The notes under the pieces are model-generated. The model did not search any database. It saw nothing but the letters and a program-made list of their open reading frames with translations, and was not told the DNA's origin. 34,348 nt of DNA from CAZRGZ01 sp964599775 (GTDB lineage: Bacteria; Patescibacteriota; Saccharimonadia; Saccharimonadales; Saccharimonadaceae): positions 1-34,348 of the forward strand of contig CAZRGZ010000009.1 in the NCBI GenBank assembly GCA_964599775.1. The letters run 5' to 3'. The number at the start of each line of letters is the position of its first letter. Position 1 is the first letter of the stretch. Made by a program: the position numbers and the translations under genes. This document shows, piece after piece, positions 22,683 to 29,825 of the stretch.

Positions 22683-22705
22683 TAGTGTGCTCAAAATTTA
22701 AGGAA

Positions 22706-23512
22706 CTAGATTATTTTTACAGCCTGAATGTGCGAACATTCACCAGCCCTACCCTTAAACTGCTGGCGTCCATTAAAGAAGTCACAATCGCATTGATATT
22801 CTTTATAAAAATGCACCGAATGTCTGTCATGGTCACCATTAACCATATATAAGTTTGTCCCATCTTTCACCACTCGCTGCTCGGATACATACCGAAGCGC
22901 GTTATAGAACAACTTTTTCAGCGAAATGTACTGGACGCCCTCTAAGTAGTGGCGCGCTAATTCCAGCACCGCATCTTTTTGCCTAGAGGACATCTCGTTA
23001 TAAAGTTGTCGATTCGCGAGCGCTGTAGAGAGTACAGCTCCTAGATCTTGACGATTCTCTGGCGTAACGGTACAGAGTAGTACATCCGAACGTGACTTCA
23101 CTTCATTAATAAACGGATGCTCAAAAACCGCTGAGATTGTACCCAAATAATCATTGCCAGAACCTAGATATAGGCTAACAAGCTCTTTGAACTTTTCGGA
23201 ATAAAGCTGCATTTGGCCAATCTCGTCAATGAAGAGTAGCTCATTCGAAGAGAAATCAAGTAAGCGTGTAGCAAACTCATCAAGGGAGTCTGTATCAACA
23301 AAGAAACGGCCAACTGGATAATTACTAGGTTGGTTAATGCGAGCGAGCGGAGCTGTACGACCCTGTTCATCGAGTAAGTTAAAACCTATGCGAACTTCTT
23401 TTTCAACGACTTCTTTCGCAATCACCCCGCGCTTTAACTGAATATTTTCTAAAAGATGCGTTAAAAGGGTTGTTTTTCCACTTTTTGGCAATCCTGTTAA
23501 GAGAATCTTCAT
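22706..23512 (-). CDS. THEP1-type NTPase fused to a SWIM zinc finger
   Basis: Residues 1-175 match nucleoside-triphosphatases of the THEP1 family: Walker A GLPKSGKTTLL, the ARINQPSNYPVGRFFVD segment, and Walker B/acid LLFIDEIGQMQLYS. The C terminus has the SWIM pattern CxCx(n)CxH: CDCDFFNGRQQF, then GECSHIQAV. SWIM fingers bind nucleic acid or protein, so the NTPase may be targeted to DNA or RNA. Known THEP1 enzymes hydrolyse many NTPs but their physiological role is unclear. The gene follows the TS-like gene by 17 nt in one operon. The fusion is unusual. Confidence 0.7.
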   Translation of the reverse strand: MKILLTGLPKSGKTTLLTHLLENIQLKRGVIAKEVVEKEVRIGFNLLDEQGRTAPLARINQPSNYPVGRFFVDTDSLDEFATRLLDFSSNELLFIDEIGQMQLYSEKFKELVSLYLGSGNDYLGTISAVFEHPFINEVKSRSDVLLCTVTPENRQDLGAVLSTALANRQLYNEMSSRQKDAVLELARHYLEGVQYISLKKLFYNALRYVSEQRVVKDGTNLYMVNGDHDRHSVHFYKEYQCDCDFFNGRQQFKGRAGECSHIQAVKII

Positions 23513-23529
23513 GTAAGGCCAGAGGGTAC

Positions 23530-24159
23530 CTACATCGCCTCACGAAGTGCATCGATAGCGATACGGTCTTTGTTGTGCAGATGCCCCGAATCTAGGAAAT
23601 GGTAATACTTCCCAGCCGGCACGCCAACACGCTCGGCAATGTAGTGCTGCAACGAAATGAATTCAAGAATGTTCATCAAGAGTTTCTTGTAAGTATCTGA
23701 TGAATGAGCATGGACGTGTAGCTCTAGCTTGCCGTGCTTGATTCGCGCCCATATGATCTGCGTGCACGGTGAAACCTTCTGGCTTTGGTCAATATTCTTA
23801 TCCCACATCGAAATTTGCGCTTCGCCCTTGGGATTTTGTGGGTCTAATTTACTAATGAGGAATTCAATTTGTGAATTGGGCTCGTCAAAGGCGCGGTGGT
23901 AATAAAGCTTCGTCCAGTCGTGAATCACTTCGTCTTCGTTTTCGCCGGTGTAAATGTATCGGTTAATAATATCTAAATCTTCTTGGTTTATAGGAAAGCG
24001 ATCATCAGCTGGTTCAATTACAGGATTTTCAATTTCAATAAGCACTACTTCATCACGAAAGTAGCGTTCATTGCCTGTTTCGCTGCCGTTATCATAAAGA
24101 GAAATGAATGTTTGGCGCCAGGCTTCATTTGGGGCTTTTGCAATTGTGTGGATCATCAT
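23530..24159 (-). CDS. Thymidylate-synthase-superfamily protein
   Basis: The C-terminal about 90 of 209 residues resemble thymidylate synthase and dCMP/dUMP hydroxymethylases: SPCTQIIWARI holds the Pro-Cys nucleophile, AHSSDTYKKLLMNILEF replaces RSxD...FN, then HYIAERVGVPAG and LDSGHLHNKD (for HLY). The N-terminal 100 residues are acidic and not TS-like. The RS arginine is His here, so substrate binding may differ. It could methylate or hydroxymethylate a pyrimidine nucleotide, or bind one. It is the first gene of the operon with THEP1-SWIM. Confidence 0.6.
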   Translation of the reverse strand: MMIHTIAKAPNEAWRQTFISLYDNGSETGNERYFRDEVVLIEIENPVIEPADDRFPINQEDLDIINRYIYTGENEDEVIHDWTKLYYHRAFDEPNSQIEFLISKLDPQNPKGEAQISMWDKNIDQSQKVSPCTQIIWARIKHGKLELHVHAHSSDTYKKLLMNILEFISLQHYIAERVGVPAGKYYHFLDSGHLHNKDRIAIDALREAM

Positions 24160-24164
24160 TCATA

Positions 24165-24170
24165 ATTTTA
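24165..24170 (-). promoter_or_regulatory. -10 box of TS-like operon
   Basis: TAAAAT on the minus strand ends 5 nt before the first ATG at 24159 and directly follows the palindrome at 24176-24195. Confidence 0.35.
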
Positions 24171-24175
24171 ACATA

Positions 24176-24195
24176 CTAGTCTTATAAAAGACTAG
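24176..24195. promoter_or_regulatory. Palindromic operator candidate upstream of the TS-like operon
   Basis: CTAGTCTT-ATAA-AAGACTAG has perfect 8-bp arms and sits about 5 bp upstream of the -10 box, across the spacer/-35 region. A dimeric repressor site is the likely reading; no regulator gene is adjacent. Confidence 0.5.
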
Positions 24196-24282
24196 ACATT
24201 TTAGCAGTTTTATTTTAAAATAAATGCGGGCTATCCCCTGTGGGGACGGCCTTGTATTTTGGCATCGACACGAAAGGGATGT

Positions 24283-24681
24283 GTGACAGACGACGGAAAG
24301 ACGAAGTACACGCCGAAGAAAGATCAGTATGCGCGCGCACGCGGTGCCGCGCAGTTCCTTGACCTCTTCTGCGCCAAGTGCCGGGCACATCTGGTGCTCT
24401 ACCAGAAAGATGGTCCTGGGTCGCTGAAGCGCCTGTACCTCGACCGCATCTTCGCGCCATCGCCATTTTGTGACTGGCAGTCACACGATGGAATCAGCGA
24501 CGTACCGAACATGGAGTGCCCGAAGTGTGGCACACGGATCGGTTCGCCAATGATTTATCGCCCCGAGAAGCGCCCGGCGATCAGACTGGTCGCCGGAAGC
24601 ATCACCAAGGTGCGAAGCGATGGCACCTATCCCCCCACTGTCAACGACAACGACGAGACTGCAGAAGACCAACCGAGTTAG
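24283..24681 (+). CDS. Small zinc-ribbon protein, GC-rich cassette
   Basis: The protein is about 132 aa from a GTG at 24283, chosen because AAAGGGA lies 6 nt upstream; a TTG at 24259 is also in frame. Two zinc knuckles are visible: CAKC around residue 30 and CPKC around residue 79, about 45 residues apart. The family is not recognised. The DNA is markedly more GC-rich than both flanks, as in the mini-cassettes at 17.4, 19.1 and 31.5 kb. It is followed after 9 nt by another GC-rich start with an AGGAGA site. Confidence 0.6.
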   Translation: MTDDGKTKYTPKKDQYARARGAAQFLDLFCAKCRAHLVLYQKDGPGSLKRLYLDRIFAPSPFCDWQSHDGISDVPNMECPKCGTRIGSPMIYRPEKRPAIRLVAGSITKVRSDGTYPPTVNDNDETAEDQPS

Positions 24682-24690
24682 GAGAAGAGC

Positions 24691-25710
24691 ATGAGTGCTC
24701 AGGTCCCGCCGGTCGATCTCAACGAGATCGCCGAGCGCAACGGCATGACCCGCGAGAAGCTGGACGAGTTCCTCGCCATCGTCAAGAAGGGCATGCTGCC
24801 GAAGGCCAAGCGCATCGCCGTCATCGAAGGAGGCGAGCGGCAGTACTACACTGTCGAGCGCCGTGGTGTCGGCCCGATCGCCACCGCGTACGGCACCTTC
24901 TGGCAGTACGACTTCCAGATCGACGACCGCTGGCAGAAGTACGCCGCAAAAATTGGCCGTTTCCTATTCTCGGCTTCAGCTCGCCGCATTCTCGAGCAGC
25001 CAAAATCAACCATCAATTTCGACGACATCCTTTCCGAACGAAAGATATTGATCTGCAACTTCTCAAAAGGTCTCCTCGGCGAAGACACCTCAGCGCTTTT
25101 TGGCACGACAGTACTTGCCAAATTACAAACAGCATCCTTGCGACGCGCTCGCATCGGCCAAGGCGAGCGTACGCCATACTATCTCTACGCTGACGAGTTC
25201 CAAAACTTCGCTACGACAAGCTTTGTACAGATGCTTTCCGAAGCTCGCAAGTACAAACTATTTTTGACAATGGCCGAGCAGTCCACTTCCCAACAGGACG
25301 AACAGCGCCTTGTTGATATCATATTGGCCAATGTTGGTACGGTCGTATGTTTCCGTTCCGGCAGCCCAGCGGATGAACGACTTGTGTTGCCACTCTTCAT
25401 GCCCTTCATCGAGCAGGGTGAAATAGCCAACTTACCATCGTACTCGTATTACGTCCGAATCTCGGCTATCCATGCGCAAGAGCCTATGTCTGGTATGACC
25501 GTTGTTGTCGAAGAGGCTGGCAGCGAATCTATTGCTGAGCGAGTGATCAAATCGTCACAAGAACTCTATGCCAAGAAGATAGAAGAGACTACACCAATGG
25601 AGTCACGATCAAAGCCGACTAAAAAATCTAGCACTGTGCGTAAGCCCAAGAAAAGTCACGCGACCAAGAAAGTCGACGATGATTTATCGGAGCTGAAGCC
25701 GGTCGCGTGA
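24691..25710 (+). pseudogene. Chimeric ORF: GC-rich N terminus joined to VirD4/TraG-type coupling ATPase end
   Basis: Codons 1-85 are GC-rich and contain VERRGVGPIATAYGTFWQYD, faintly like the start of GTP-cyclohydrolase-II-type proteins. Near 24945 base composition drops, and the frame becomes the C-terminal part of a conjugative coupling protein: KILICNFSKGLLGEDTSALF, then YYLYADEFQNFATTSF (Walker B), LSEARKYKLFLTMAEQSTSQ, and a Lys-rich tail. Walker A and the membrane part are missing. The reading frame is open across the junction by chance or recent fusion; neither part is likely to work. It implies a conjugative ancestor. Confidence 0.75.
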
Positions 25711-25774
25711 GACTTCGACTTTTCTTGCAGAAAAATCGAAGTGACATTAGAGTATACCAACTCTTGTTAACTTA

Positions 25775-26383
25775 TCATCTGTTCAAATCCCCACTACCAA
25801 GCAAGTCGACCTGGCAGTTTACAATAGGAGCAAAATAGATATTCTCTTTTGAAGCACCGAAGAGATATCGGGCAGCCTGCATGACGCCCGAATGGGTAAC
25901 AAGTAATATCTGTTTACCCGTATACCGCACCTCCAGTTCGACGATCAGGTCTTCGAAACGTTCAGCAACTTCAAAATCACTCTCGCCATTGGGGAATGTT
26001 GCGTTGACGATCTCCTCTAAAGGCTTATGCCCCCACGTACCCCAAACTTCTGGGTATTTCTCGGCTATATCATCGTACCGCATGCCCTGAATATCCCCAC
26101 CAGCTTTCTCTATAAGGCGGTCTTCTGGCGTAAGGTTACGATCGGCAGCTACAATTCGTGCAGTCTGGGATGTACGTTTTAGTGGGGAGTGTAGTACGAT
26201 ATCGGGCACGAAAGGCAAGGCCACGCCCTTCGCCTGGCCTTTACCTATGTCGTTAAGCTCAAAATCGAGCCGTCCCATATATATCTTCTGGCCATTGGCC
26301 TCGGTTTGGCCGTGGCGCAGTAAAGCATATTTATTCTTGAGGGGTAGGCGTATCTTTTCCGACCTTGTTGTATTTTGTGACAT
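25775..26383 (-). CDS. Histidine phosphatase (phosphoglycerate-mutase-like)
   Basis: The 202-aa protein has LLRHGQTEAN with the phosphorylated His, HSPLKRTSQTA with the second Arg, a Glu-containing loop NGESDFEVAERF and the second catalytic His in LLVTHSGVMQAAR. It matches the cofactor-dependent phosphoglycerate mutase/broad phosphatase branch; the substrate is unknown. The start overlaps the previous gene by 53 nt, which is long but allows coupling; AAGGAAA lies 11-12 nt upstream of the ATG. Confidence 0.88.
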   Translation of the reverse strand: MSQNTTRSEKIRLPLKNKYALLRHGQTEANGQKIYMGRLDFELNDIGKGQAKGVALPFVPDIVLHSPLKRTSQTARIVAADRNLTPEDRLIEKAGGDIQGMRYDDIAEKYPEVWGTWGHKPLEEIVNATFPNGESDFEVAERFEDLIVELEVRYTGKQILLVTHSGVMQAARYLFGASKENIYFAPIVNCQVDLLGSGDLNR

Positions 26384-26741
26384 CTATACTTATTTCCTTT
26401 CTTGTATTGCGATCGATATATTCTTGAGCGATAAGCTCATATGCTACAGAGAATATCTTATGCGTCAGTTCTTGACTACCTAGCAGCTGTAGTTGCTCAT
26501 CGTGCTCTTCCGGTACAGGCAAACCAATGCTCTTCTTGACGAAGGATGCGAATAGCTCTTTCGGCGTTACTGTTTGACTATCGTAGGCATCAGTATAATT
26601 AAATTTCTTATAAGTGTCACCTAATTGGGGGTGTTTTCTGTGCGTCAGTTCGATCGTATCACCTTCAAAGACAACGTCATTTTTAGTTAGAAGCCAGTTC
26701 TGAAGTGAGCCTTGGTGTACATCGAAGTATACCTGAGACAT
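26331..26741 (-). CDS. Uncharacterised protein
   Basis: The protein is about 136 aa from ATG 26741, chosen because AAGGGTGG lies 8 nt upstream; an in-frame ATG at 26777 lacks a site. The sequence is hydrophilic (YFDVHQGSLQNWLLTKNDVV, KELFASFVKKSIGLP) and not recognised. It overlaps the histidine phosphatase by 53 nt and probably shares its transcript. Its 5' end lies right beside the truncated recombinase on the other strand, so its promoter may have been lost or replaced. Confidence 0.6.
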   Translation of the reverse strand: MSQVYFDVHQGSLQNWLLTKNDVVFEGDTIELTHRKHPQLGDTYKKFNYTDAYDSQTVTPKELFASFVKKSIGLPVPEEHDEQLQLLGSQELTHKIFSVAYELIAQEYIDRNTRKEISIDVTKYNKVGKDTPTPQE

Positions 26742-26791
26742 GCGTCCACCACCCTTACTGTTAGCGTGGTCGAGCATGTCAGGGTCATATT

Positions 26792-27070
26792 TGGTTGTAC
26801 GACGAACTGCAAAAGCAGAAAGGAGGCATCAGCCAAGAATACGAAAGGAAATACATGAATGGGATATCCGAGATTGAGCTGTCGCAGGGCGCTAAACGGC
26901 TATTCGCAGACGAGAATACGAACAACGACGAAAAACGAATAATTTTAACCAAACTCTTCGAGAAAATCAGCCTAAAAGACAATTCTGTATCTGTTACGTA
27001 CACCAAATTGACACAGGCAATAGCTCGAAATAGTGGCTTAAGTAAGGAGATATTGGGCTATGCAAAATAA
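26792..27070 (+). pseudogene. C-terminal fragment of serine recombinase (copy B)
   Basis: The open frame covers about 92 codons: LYDELQKQKGGISQEYERKY (coiled-coil-like), then DEKRIILTKLFEKISLKDNS and SVSVTYTKLTQAIARNSG, ending at TAA 27068-27070. The layout (helix, KR-IL-LFxxIxLKD, short strands, polar end) matches the end of large serine recombinases; the resolvase catalytic domain and zinc ribbon are missing. It overlaps the ATG of the small ORF at 27060. The matching fragment at 16983-17093 has the same position relative to its small ORF. Confidence 0.55.
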
Positions 27071-27230
27071 CGATAACCAAACCGTTCAAAACAGTCTAAA
27101 TAACAGCGGTGAAACAAATAGAAAAGACCTCGAAGACGAGATCCGTTCTACATGGCTGGGGATGAGGGATTCGAACCCCCGATCACGGGACCAGAACCCG
27201 TTGCCTTACCGCTTGGCCAATCCCCAATAA
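27060..27230 (+). pseudogene. Small att-linked ORF, N-half fused to antisense tRNA-Gln (copy 5, right-type junction)
   Basis: The ATG frame reads MQNNDNQTVQNSLNNSGE, then LEDEIRSTWLG, identical in style to copy 1 up to CATGGCTGGGG at 27151-27161. Beyond the core it is simply the antisense of tRNA-Gln and stops at TAA 27228-27230. The DNA stretch CGTTCTACATGGCTGGGG is identical in copies 1 and 5, then copy 1 continues with the C-half. This is the form expected of an attR at a tRNA target. Confidence 0.65.
27153..27226 (-). tRNA. tRNA-Gln (anticodon CTG), CCA encoded
   Basis: A full cloverleaf: acceptor TGGGGAT/ATCCCCA, D-stem GCC/GGC, anticodon stem ACGGG/CCCGT around loop TTCTGGT (anticodon CTG), T-arm GGGGG-TTCGAAT-CCCTC, discriminator G and encoded CCA. 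The CCA end and acceptor coincide with the recombination core shared by the five small-ORF copies. Confidence 0.96.
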
Positions 27231-27237
27231 CAGAAAT

Positions 27238-27266
27238 AGTATAACGTATTTTTACGGTTTCCTCAA
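27238..27266 (-). promoter_or_regulatory. Promoter of tRNA-Gln
   Basis: On the minus strand TTGAGG and TATACT are spaced by 17 nt, with the -10 ending 11 nt before the tRNA 5' end. Confidence 0.7.
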
Positions 27267-27274
27267 GCACTCGG

Positions 27275-27305
27275 TTGACAATAAATAGTTGCGTTATGCT
27301 ATGAT
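27275..27305 (+). promoter_or_regulatory. Promoter of small membrane protein
   Basis: A perfect TTGACA at 27275-27280 is followed, after a rather long 19-nt spacer, by TATGAT with an upstream TGC (extended -10). The leader is about 50 nt. Confidence 0.6.
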
Positions 27306-27358
27306 ACTTGGGTGCGCTTATGCTTTTGTAGCGTAAAGTCATAAGATGAAAGGATAGT

Positions 27359-27526
27359 ATGAAGTACGATTGGATTGAAATTGGTAAAGTTGGCTTTATT
27401 GGACTATTACTAGGTCTTGGCTTAGGGCTTATATTTGATCAAATATTGATAGGTGTTGCTGCGGGTGTCATCTTAGGTGGTGGCATTGGTTTTGCGTTGA
27501 GCCGCAGGAAGCTAGATACTAACTAA
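27359..27526 (+). CDS. Small glycine-rich two-helix membrane protein
   Basis: Fifty-five codons begin at an ATG with AAAGGA 4-5 nt upstream. Two hydrophobic stretches rich in Gly (VGFIGLLLGLGLGLIF and LIGVAAGVILGGGIGFAL) form a likely hairpin with glycine-zipper packing, and the C terminus is basic (SRRKLDTN). It has its own -35/-10 promoter. The last 8 nt overlap the 3' end of the convergent PLD gene. The function is unknown. Confidence 0.7.
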   Translation: MKYDWIEIGKVGFIGLLLGLGLGLIFDQILIGVAAGVILGGGIGFALSRRKLDTN

Positions 27527-28481
27527 GCTGAGCAGTAAAGTCTTCAATTTGCGCCACTGTGAGCGGGTCGTCAGATAAAAGCGCCAACTCTTTGGTGCCA
27601 TAGCGAACACCGCGTTCGTTAAAGTTATGCGACCCGGCAAGTACTATTTTACTGTTGTCGGGTAGGGTAAAAAGCATGCATTTGGCATGAATATAGCGCT
27701 TGCCGTGATACTGGTTCTGGTAGCGGTGGATACGTTGTGTCAACAGTTCACTGGCACCACTCACCAGTGACATAGCAAAAGGCGAGTTAAGATAATAGGT
27801 TGCTTGCTTGTGCCGCAATACTTTCGCCAGCTTGCCACTCGGTGCCATTTGCGATACGAACACAATGCTTTTAGCTTTTTTTGCAAGTTGTAATGCCTGG
27901 GTATAGATAATTGAATTATCAGGCTGACCGCCATCCAAAAGCAATGTGTGGTTGCTATCTAGTTCATGCTCGCTGTCGGTTATGGTGCCTTCAGTGTAAA
28001 TACGTTCTAATTGACCGCGTAAAATAGCTGCGAGTGCGGTGTCTTGCCAGCGAAACATAAAATCATGAAACTGAAATGATTCACCGGTGAGATTAATACC
28101 CCCGCCAAAAAAGACGTCTTCCCCGTCGATAATAGAGAATTTTTGATGAAACCGCCGCTTGTAAGGGTTGGCGCCAAGTTTGCCAAGCCATTTTACTGTG
28201 ACGCCAGCCGACTCAAGCTGATTTAAGGCGTGTTTTGTGCCTTGGCGTTTGCGCGCTGCTTGTAGAAAGCCAATTTCATCATATGTATTTATTTTCGTAA
28301 ATACATCTATATATAAAATCACTTCGACGCCTCGTGCTTGCGCTTCTTGTAAAGCACCTACCACAGTATCCATAGGGTGCTCGGCGTCAAATACCATGGC
28401 GGCAAGAATAACGTGATTTTTTGCATGAGCGATAGCATCGACCAACGCCGTGGCATAGGCGTCGCGGGGCAAAAACGTCAT
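27519..28481 (-). CDS. Phospholipase-D/cardiolipin-synthase-like protein
   Basis: The 320-aa protein contains two PLD half-sites: FHQKFSIIDGEDVFFGGGIN (HxKxxxxD) and RYIHAKCMLFTLPDNSKIVL (HxK). The first is a full HKD motif; in the second the Asp follows after a longer gap. No membrane anchor is seen, unlike ClsA. It could transfer phosphatidyl groups to make cardiolipin or act as a phosphodiesterase. It overlaps the upstream PAP2 gene as ATGA; together they suggest phospholipid remodelling. Confidence 0.88.
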   Translation of the reverse strand: MTFLPRDAYATALVDAIAHAKNHVILAAMVFDAEHPMDTVVGALQEAQARGVEVILYIDVFTKINTYDEIGFLQAARKRQGTKHALNQLESAGVTVKWLGKLGANPYKRRFHQKFSIIDGEDVFFGGGINLTGESFQFHDFMFRWQDTALAAILRGQLERIYTEGTITDSEHELDSNHTLLLDGGQPDNSIIYTQALQLAKKAKSIVFVSQMAPSGKLAKVLRHKQATYYLNSPFAMSLVSGASELLTQRIHRYQNQYHGKRYIHAKCMLFTLPDNSKIVLAGSHNFNERGVRYGTKELALLSDDPLTVAQIEDFTAQLS

Positions 28482-29008
28482 AAAGCAAGAATATAGTTAA
28501 TGATCAGCCATAATACGGGTATACTAAGTAACCAGCCGCCTAGTACATCGAGCACATAGTGAGCACCAAGGTACACACGCGAAAAGCCAATGAGTAAGAT
28601 GACAGGTATAAGCCCGATAAATATAACAAACCCCCAAGGGAGCATAAGTTCAGCTTGGGCAAGATAAGCAACTAATCCGTATATAAGAGCAGCACCGTAT
28701 GCGTGACCACTAGGGAAACTGAAAGTATGCTGTAGCATACTTGCTGCGTAAGGTGTTTGTGGGCGAGGGCGTTTTAATACGAATTTAAGTGATGACCCTA
28801 CTGCAAGTGCGATCAAAGCGATAAGGAAAGCCCAACCTATCGAATTTATACCCAAGCCAAAACCAGCCATACCAGCAAGCACCGCCACAAAAGTGACGAC
28901 AATCGGGTGGCCAAGAAGGGTAATCCAGCCAAAGATACGACTTAGGTGCTTTGGTCGCTGATAAAACCACGCCGTTGTAGTATGATCAAACTTTCGTAAA
29001 CGTTCCAT
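28478..29008 (-). CDS. PAP2-family phosphatase (membrane)
   Basis: The 176-aa protein has five to six membrane helices and the three-part acid phosphatase signature: KFVLKRPRP, FPSGHAYGA, and SRVYLGAHYVLDVLGGW. Family members dephosphorylate phosphatidic acid, phosphatidylglycerol phosphate or undecaprenyl pyrophosphate on the outer face of the membrane. Coupling with a PLD/cardiolipin-synthase-like gene favours a phospholipid role, whereas the polyprenyl role is an alternative. TATAAT ends 9 nt before the ATG. Confidence 0.92.
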   Translation of the reverse strand: MERLRKFDHTTTAWFYQRPKHLSRIFGWITLLGHPIVVTFVAVLAGMAGFGLGINSIGWAFLIALIALAVGSSLKFVLKRPRPQTPYAASMLQHTFSFPSGHAYGAALIYGLVAYLAQAELMLPWGFVIFIGLIPVILLIGFSRVYLGAHYVLDVLGGWLLSIPVLWLIINYILAL

Positions 29009-29017
29009 ATTAGAAAT

Positions 29018-29023
29018 ATTATA
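29018..29023 (-). promoter_or_regulatory. -10 box of PAP2/PLD operon
   Basis: TATAAT on the minus strand ends 9 nt before the ATG at 29008. Confidence 0.5.
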
Positions 29024-29043
29024 AAGGGTGGCGAATAAAAAAG

Positions 29044-29772
29044 CTAATGCTCTTTATGCGTAATAGTCGTGCTGCCGAGTAGAAACGTTCCCCGGATGTG
29101 TAGAACGGGGGCGTTTTTGTTTTTGGGCGCTTGGGTTTGGTTGTCCCAGCTGCCGAGTAGAGGTAGGCCACTCACTTGCACACGCCAGCCTTCGGGTACT
29201 AGGATTACACCGCTACCAAGCGCAGTAAAAACACTTAAATCCGCCTTCTTTTTCATTTTTGCTTCCCTAAGGTCAATTTCAAAACTGCCGAGGATGGCAG
29301 TAGCGTCGCCACCTTGAAAGTTGTGCGAGGTGTTACGTACGGTTGAACGGTAGAAGCAGGCGAAGACCGAAATAATATCTTCAGAATTTGTGATGCTGGG
29401 ATGTTCGTCGTCATCTTCTTCATCTTCAGTAGCAGGTTTGGCAGGTTGAGAGCGTTCAAAGAAAAGCGATGCTCCAAATACGAGCAGCGCTGTAGGCCAG
29501 ATGATGTCCCATACATTACCACTTACATAATCAAACTGCTGGAATTGTAGCAGTATGCCAACGAGTATTAAGAAAAGCGGGAAGATAAAACTCCGTGGGT
29601 TATTCATAAGTGCAAAAACCCCGCCCGCAATAATAGCTAGCGGCCACCATGTGCCAATAAATTCACCGAGCGAGAAACGAATAATACCGAATTCGTCGAG
29701 TAAAAACACCAGCCCGAGTACGAATAAGACAACCCCAGCGACAAGACGACCATAAGATTGTGTTGTTTTCAT
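29044..29772 (-). CDS. LiaF-like membrane protein
   Basis: The protein is 242 aa from ATG 29772. Residues 1-100 hold three to four short hydrophobic helices with the LiaI/LiaF-TM pattern (LVAGVVLFVLGLVFLLDEFG and WWPLAIIAGGVFAL). An acidic linker (EDEEDDDEHP) follows. The C-terminal domain (GGDATAILGSFEIDLREAK, then GSGVILVPEGWRVQVSGLPL) is the LiaF-type beta-helix. Such proteins sense or modulate envelope stress. The upstream in-frame ATG at 29832 is rejected because a TACAAT box ending 6 nt before 29772 lies between the two. Confidence 0.82.
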   Translation of the reverse strand: MKTTQSYGRLVAGVVLFVLGLVFLLDEFGIIRFSLGEFIGTWWPLAIIAGGVFALMNNPRSFIFPLFLILVGILLQFQQFDYVSGNVWDIIWPTALLVFGASLFFERSQPAKPATEDEEDDDEHPSITNSEDIISVFACFYRSTVRNTSHNFQGGDATAILGSFEIDLREAKMKKKADLSVFTALGSGVILVPEGWRVQVSGLPLLGSWDNQTQAPKNKNAPVLHIRGTFLLGSTTITHKEH

Positions 29773-29778
29773 GACTCT

Positions 29779-29784
29779 ATTGTA
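29779..29784 (-). promoter_or_regulatory. -10 box of LiaF-like gene, leaderless
   Basis: TACAAT on the minus strand ends 6 nt before ATG 29772 and fixes that start. Confidence 0.55.
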
Positions 29785-29825
29785 ACGTATAAATTTTTTT
29801 GTTGCTAGAGCAGTTTTACACCTAA

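Larger units (their letters stand above)
16983..27226. mobile_element. Mosaic integrative island ending in tRNA-Gln
   Basis: About 10 kb are divided by five copies, whole or half, of one small-ORF sequence sharing the core CATGGCTG(G), at 17178, 18780, 20307, 22303 and 27151. Two recombinase C-terminal fragments sit at N-halves. C-halves without N-halves (18780, 22303) look like left junctions, and N-halves joined to other DNA (20307, 27151) look like right junctions. The last core is the 3' end of tRNA-Gln. No intact integrase remains, so the island is decayed or fixed. The left limit may lie further left, near 13.8 kb. Confidence 0.6.

Noticed and set aside
24516..25193. Long plus-strand frame rich in Arg and His overlapping the zinc-ribbon and chimeric genes
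   Set aside because: It is an out-of-frame shadow of GC-rich coding DNA; its low-complexity Arg/His composition is typical of such shadows, and the overlapped frames have ribosome sites and motifs.
16983..27226. CRISPR array
   Set aside because: The repeated units are few, irregularly spaced by kilobases and are coding halves, not short direct repeats with uniform spacers.
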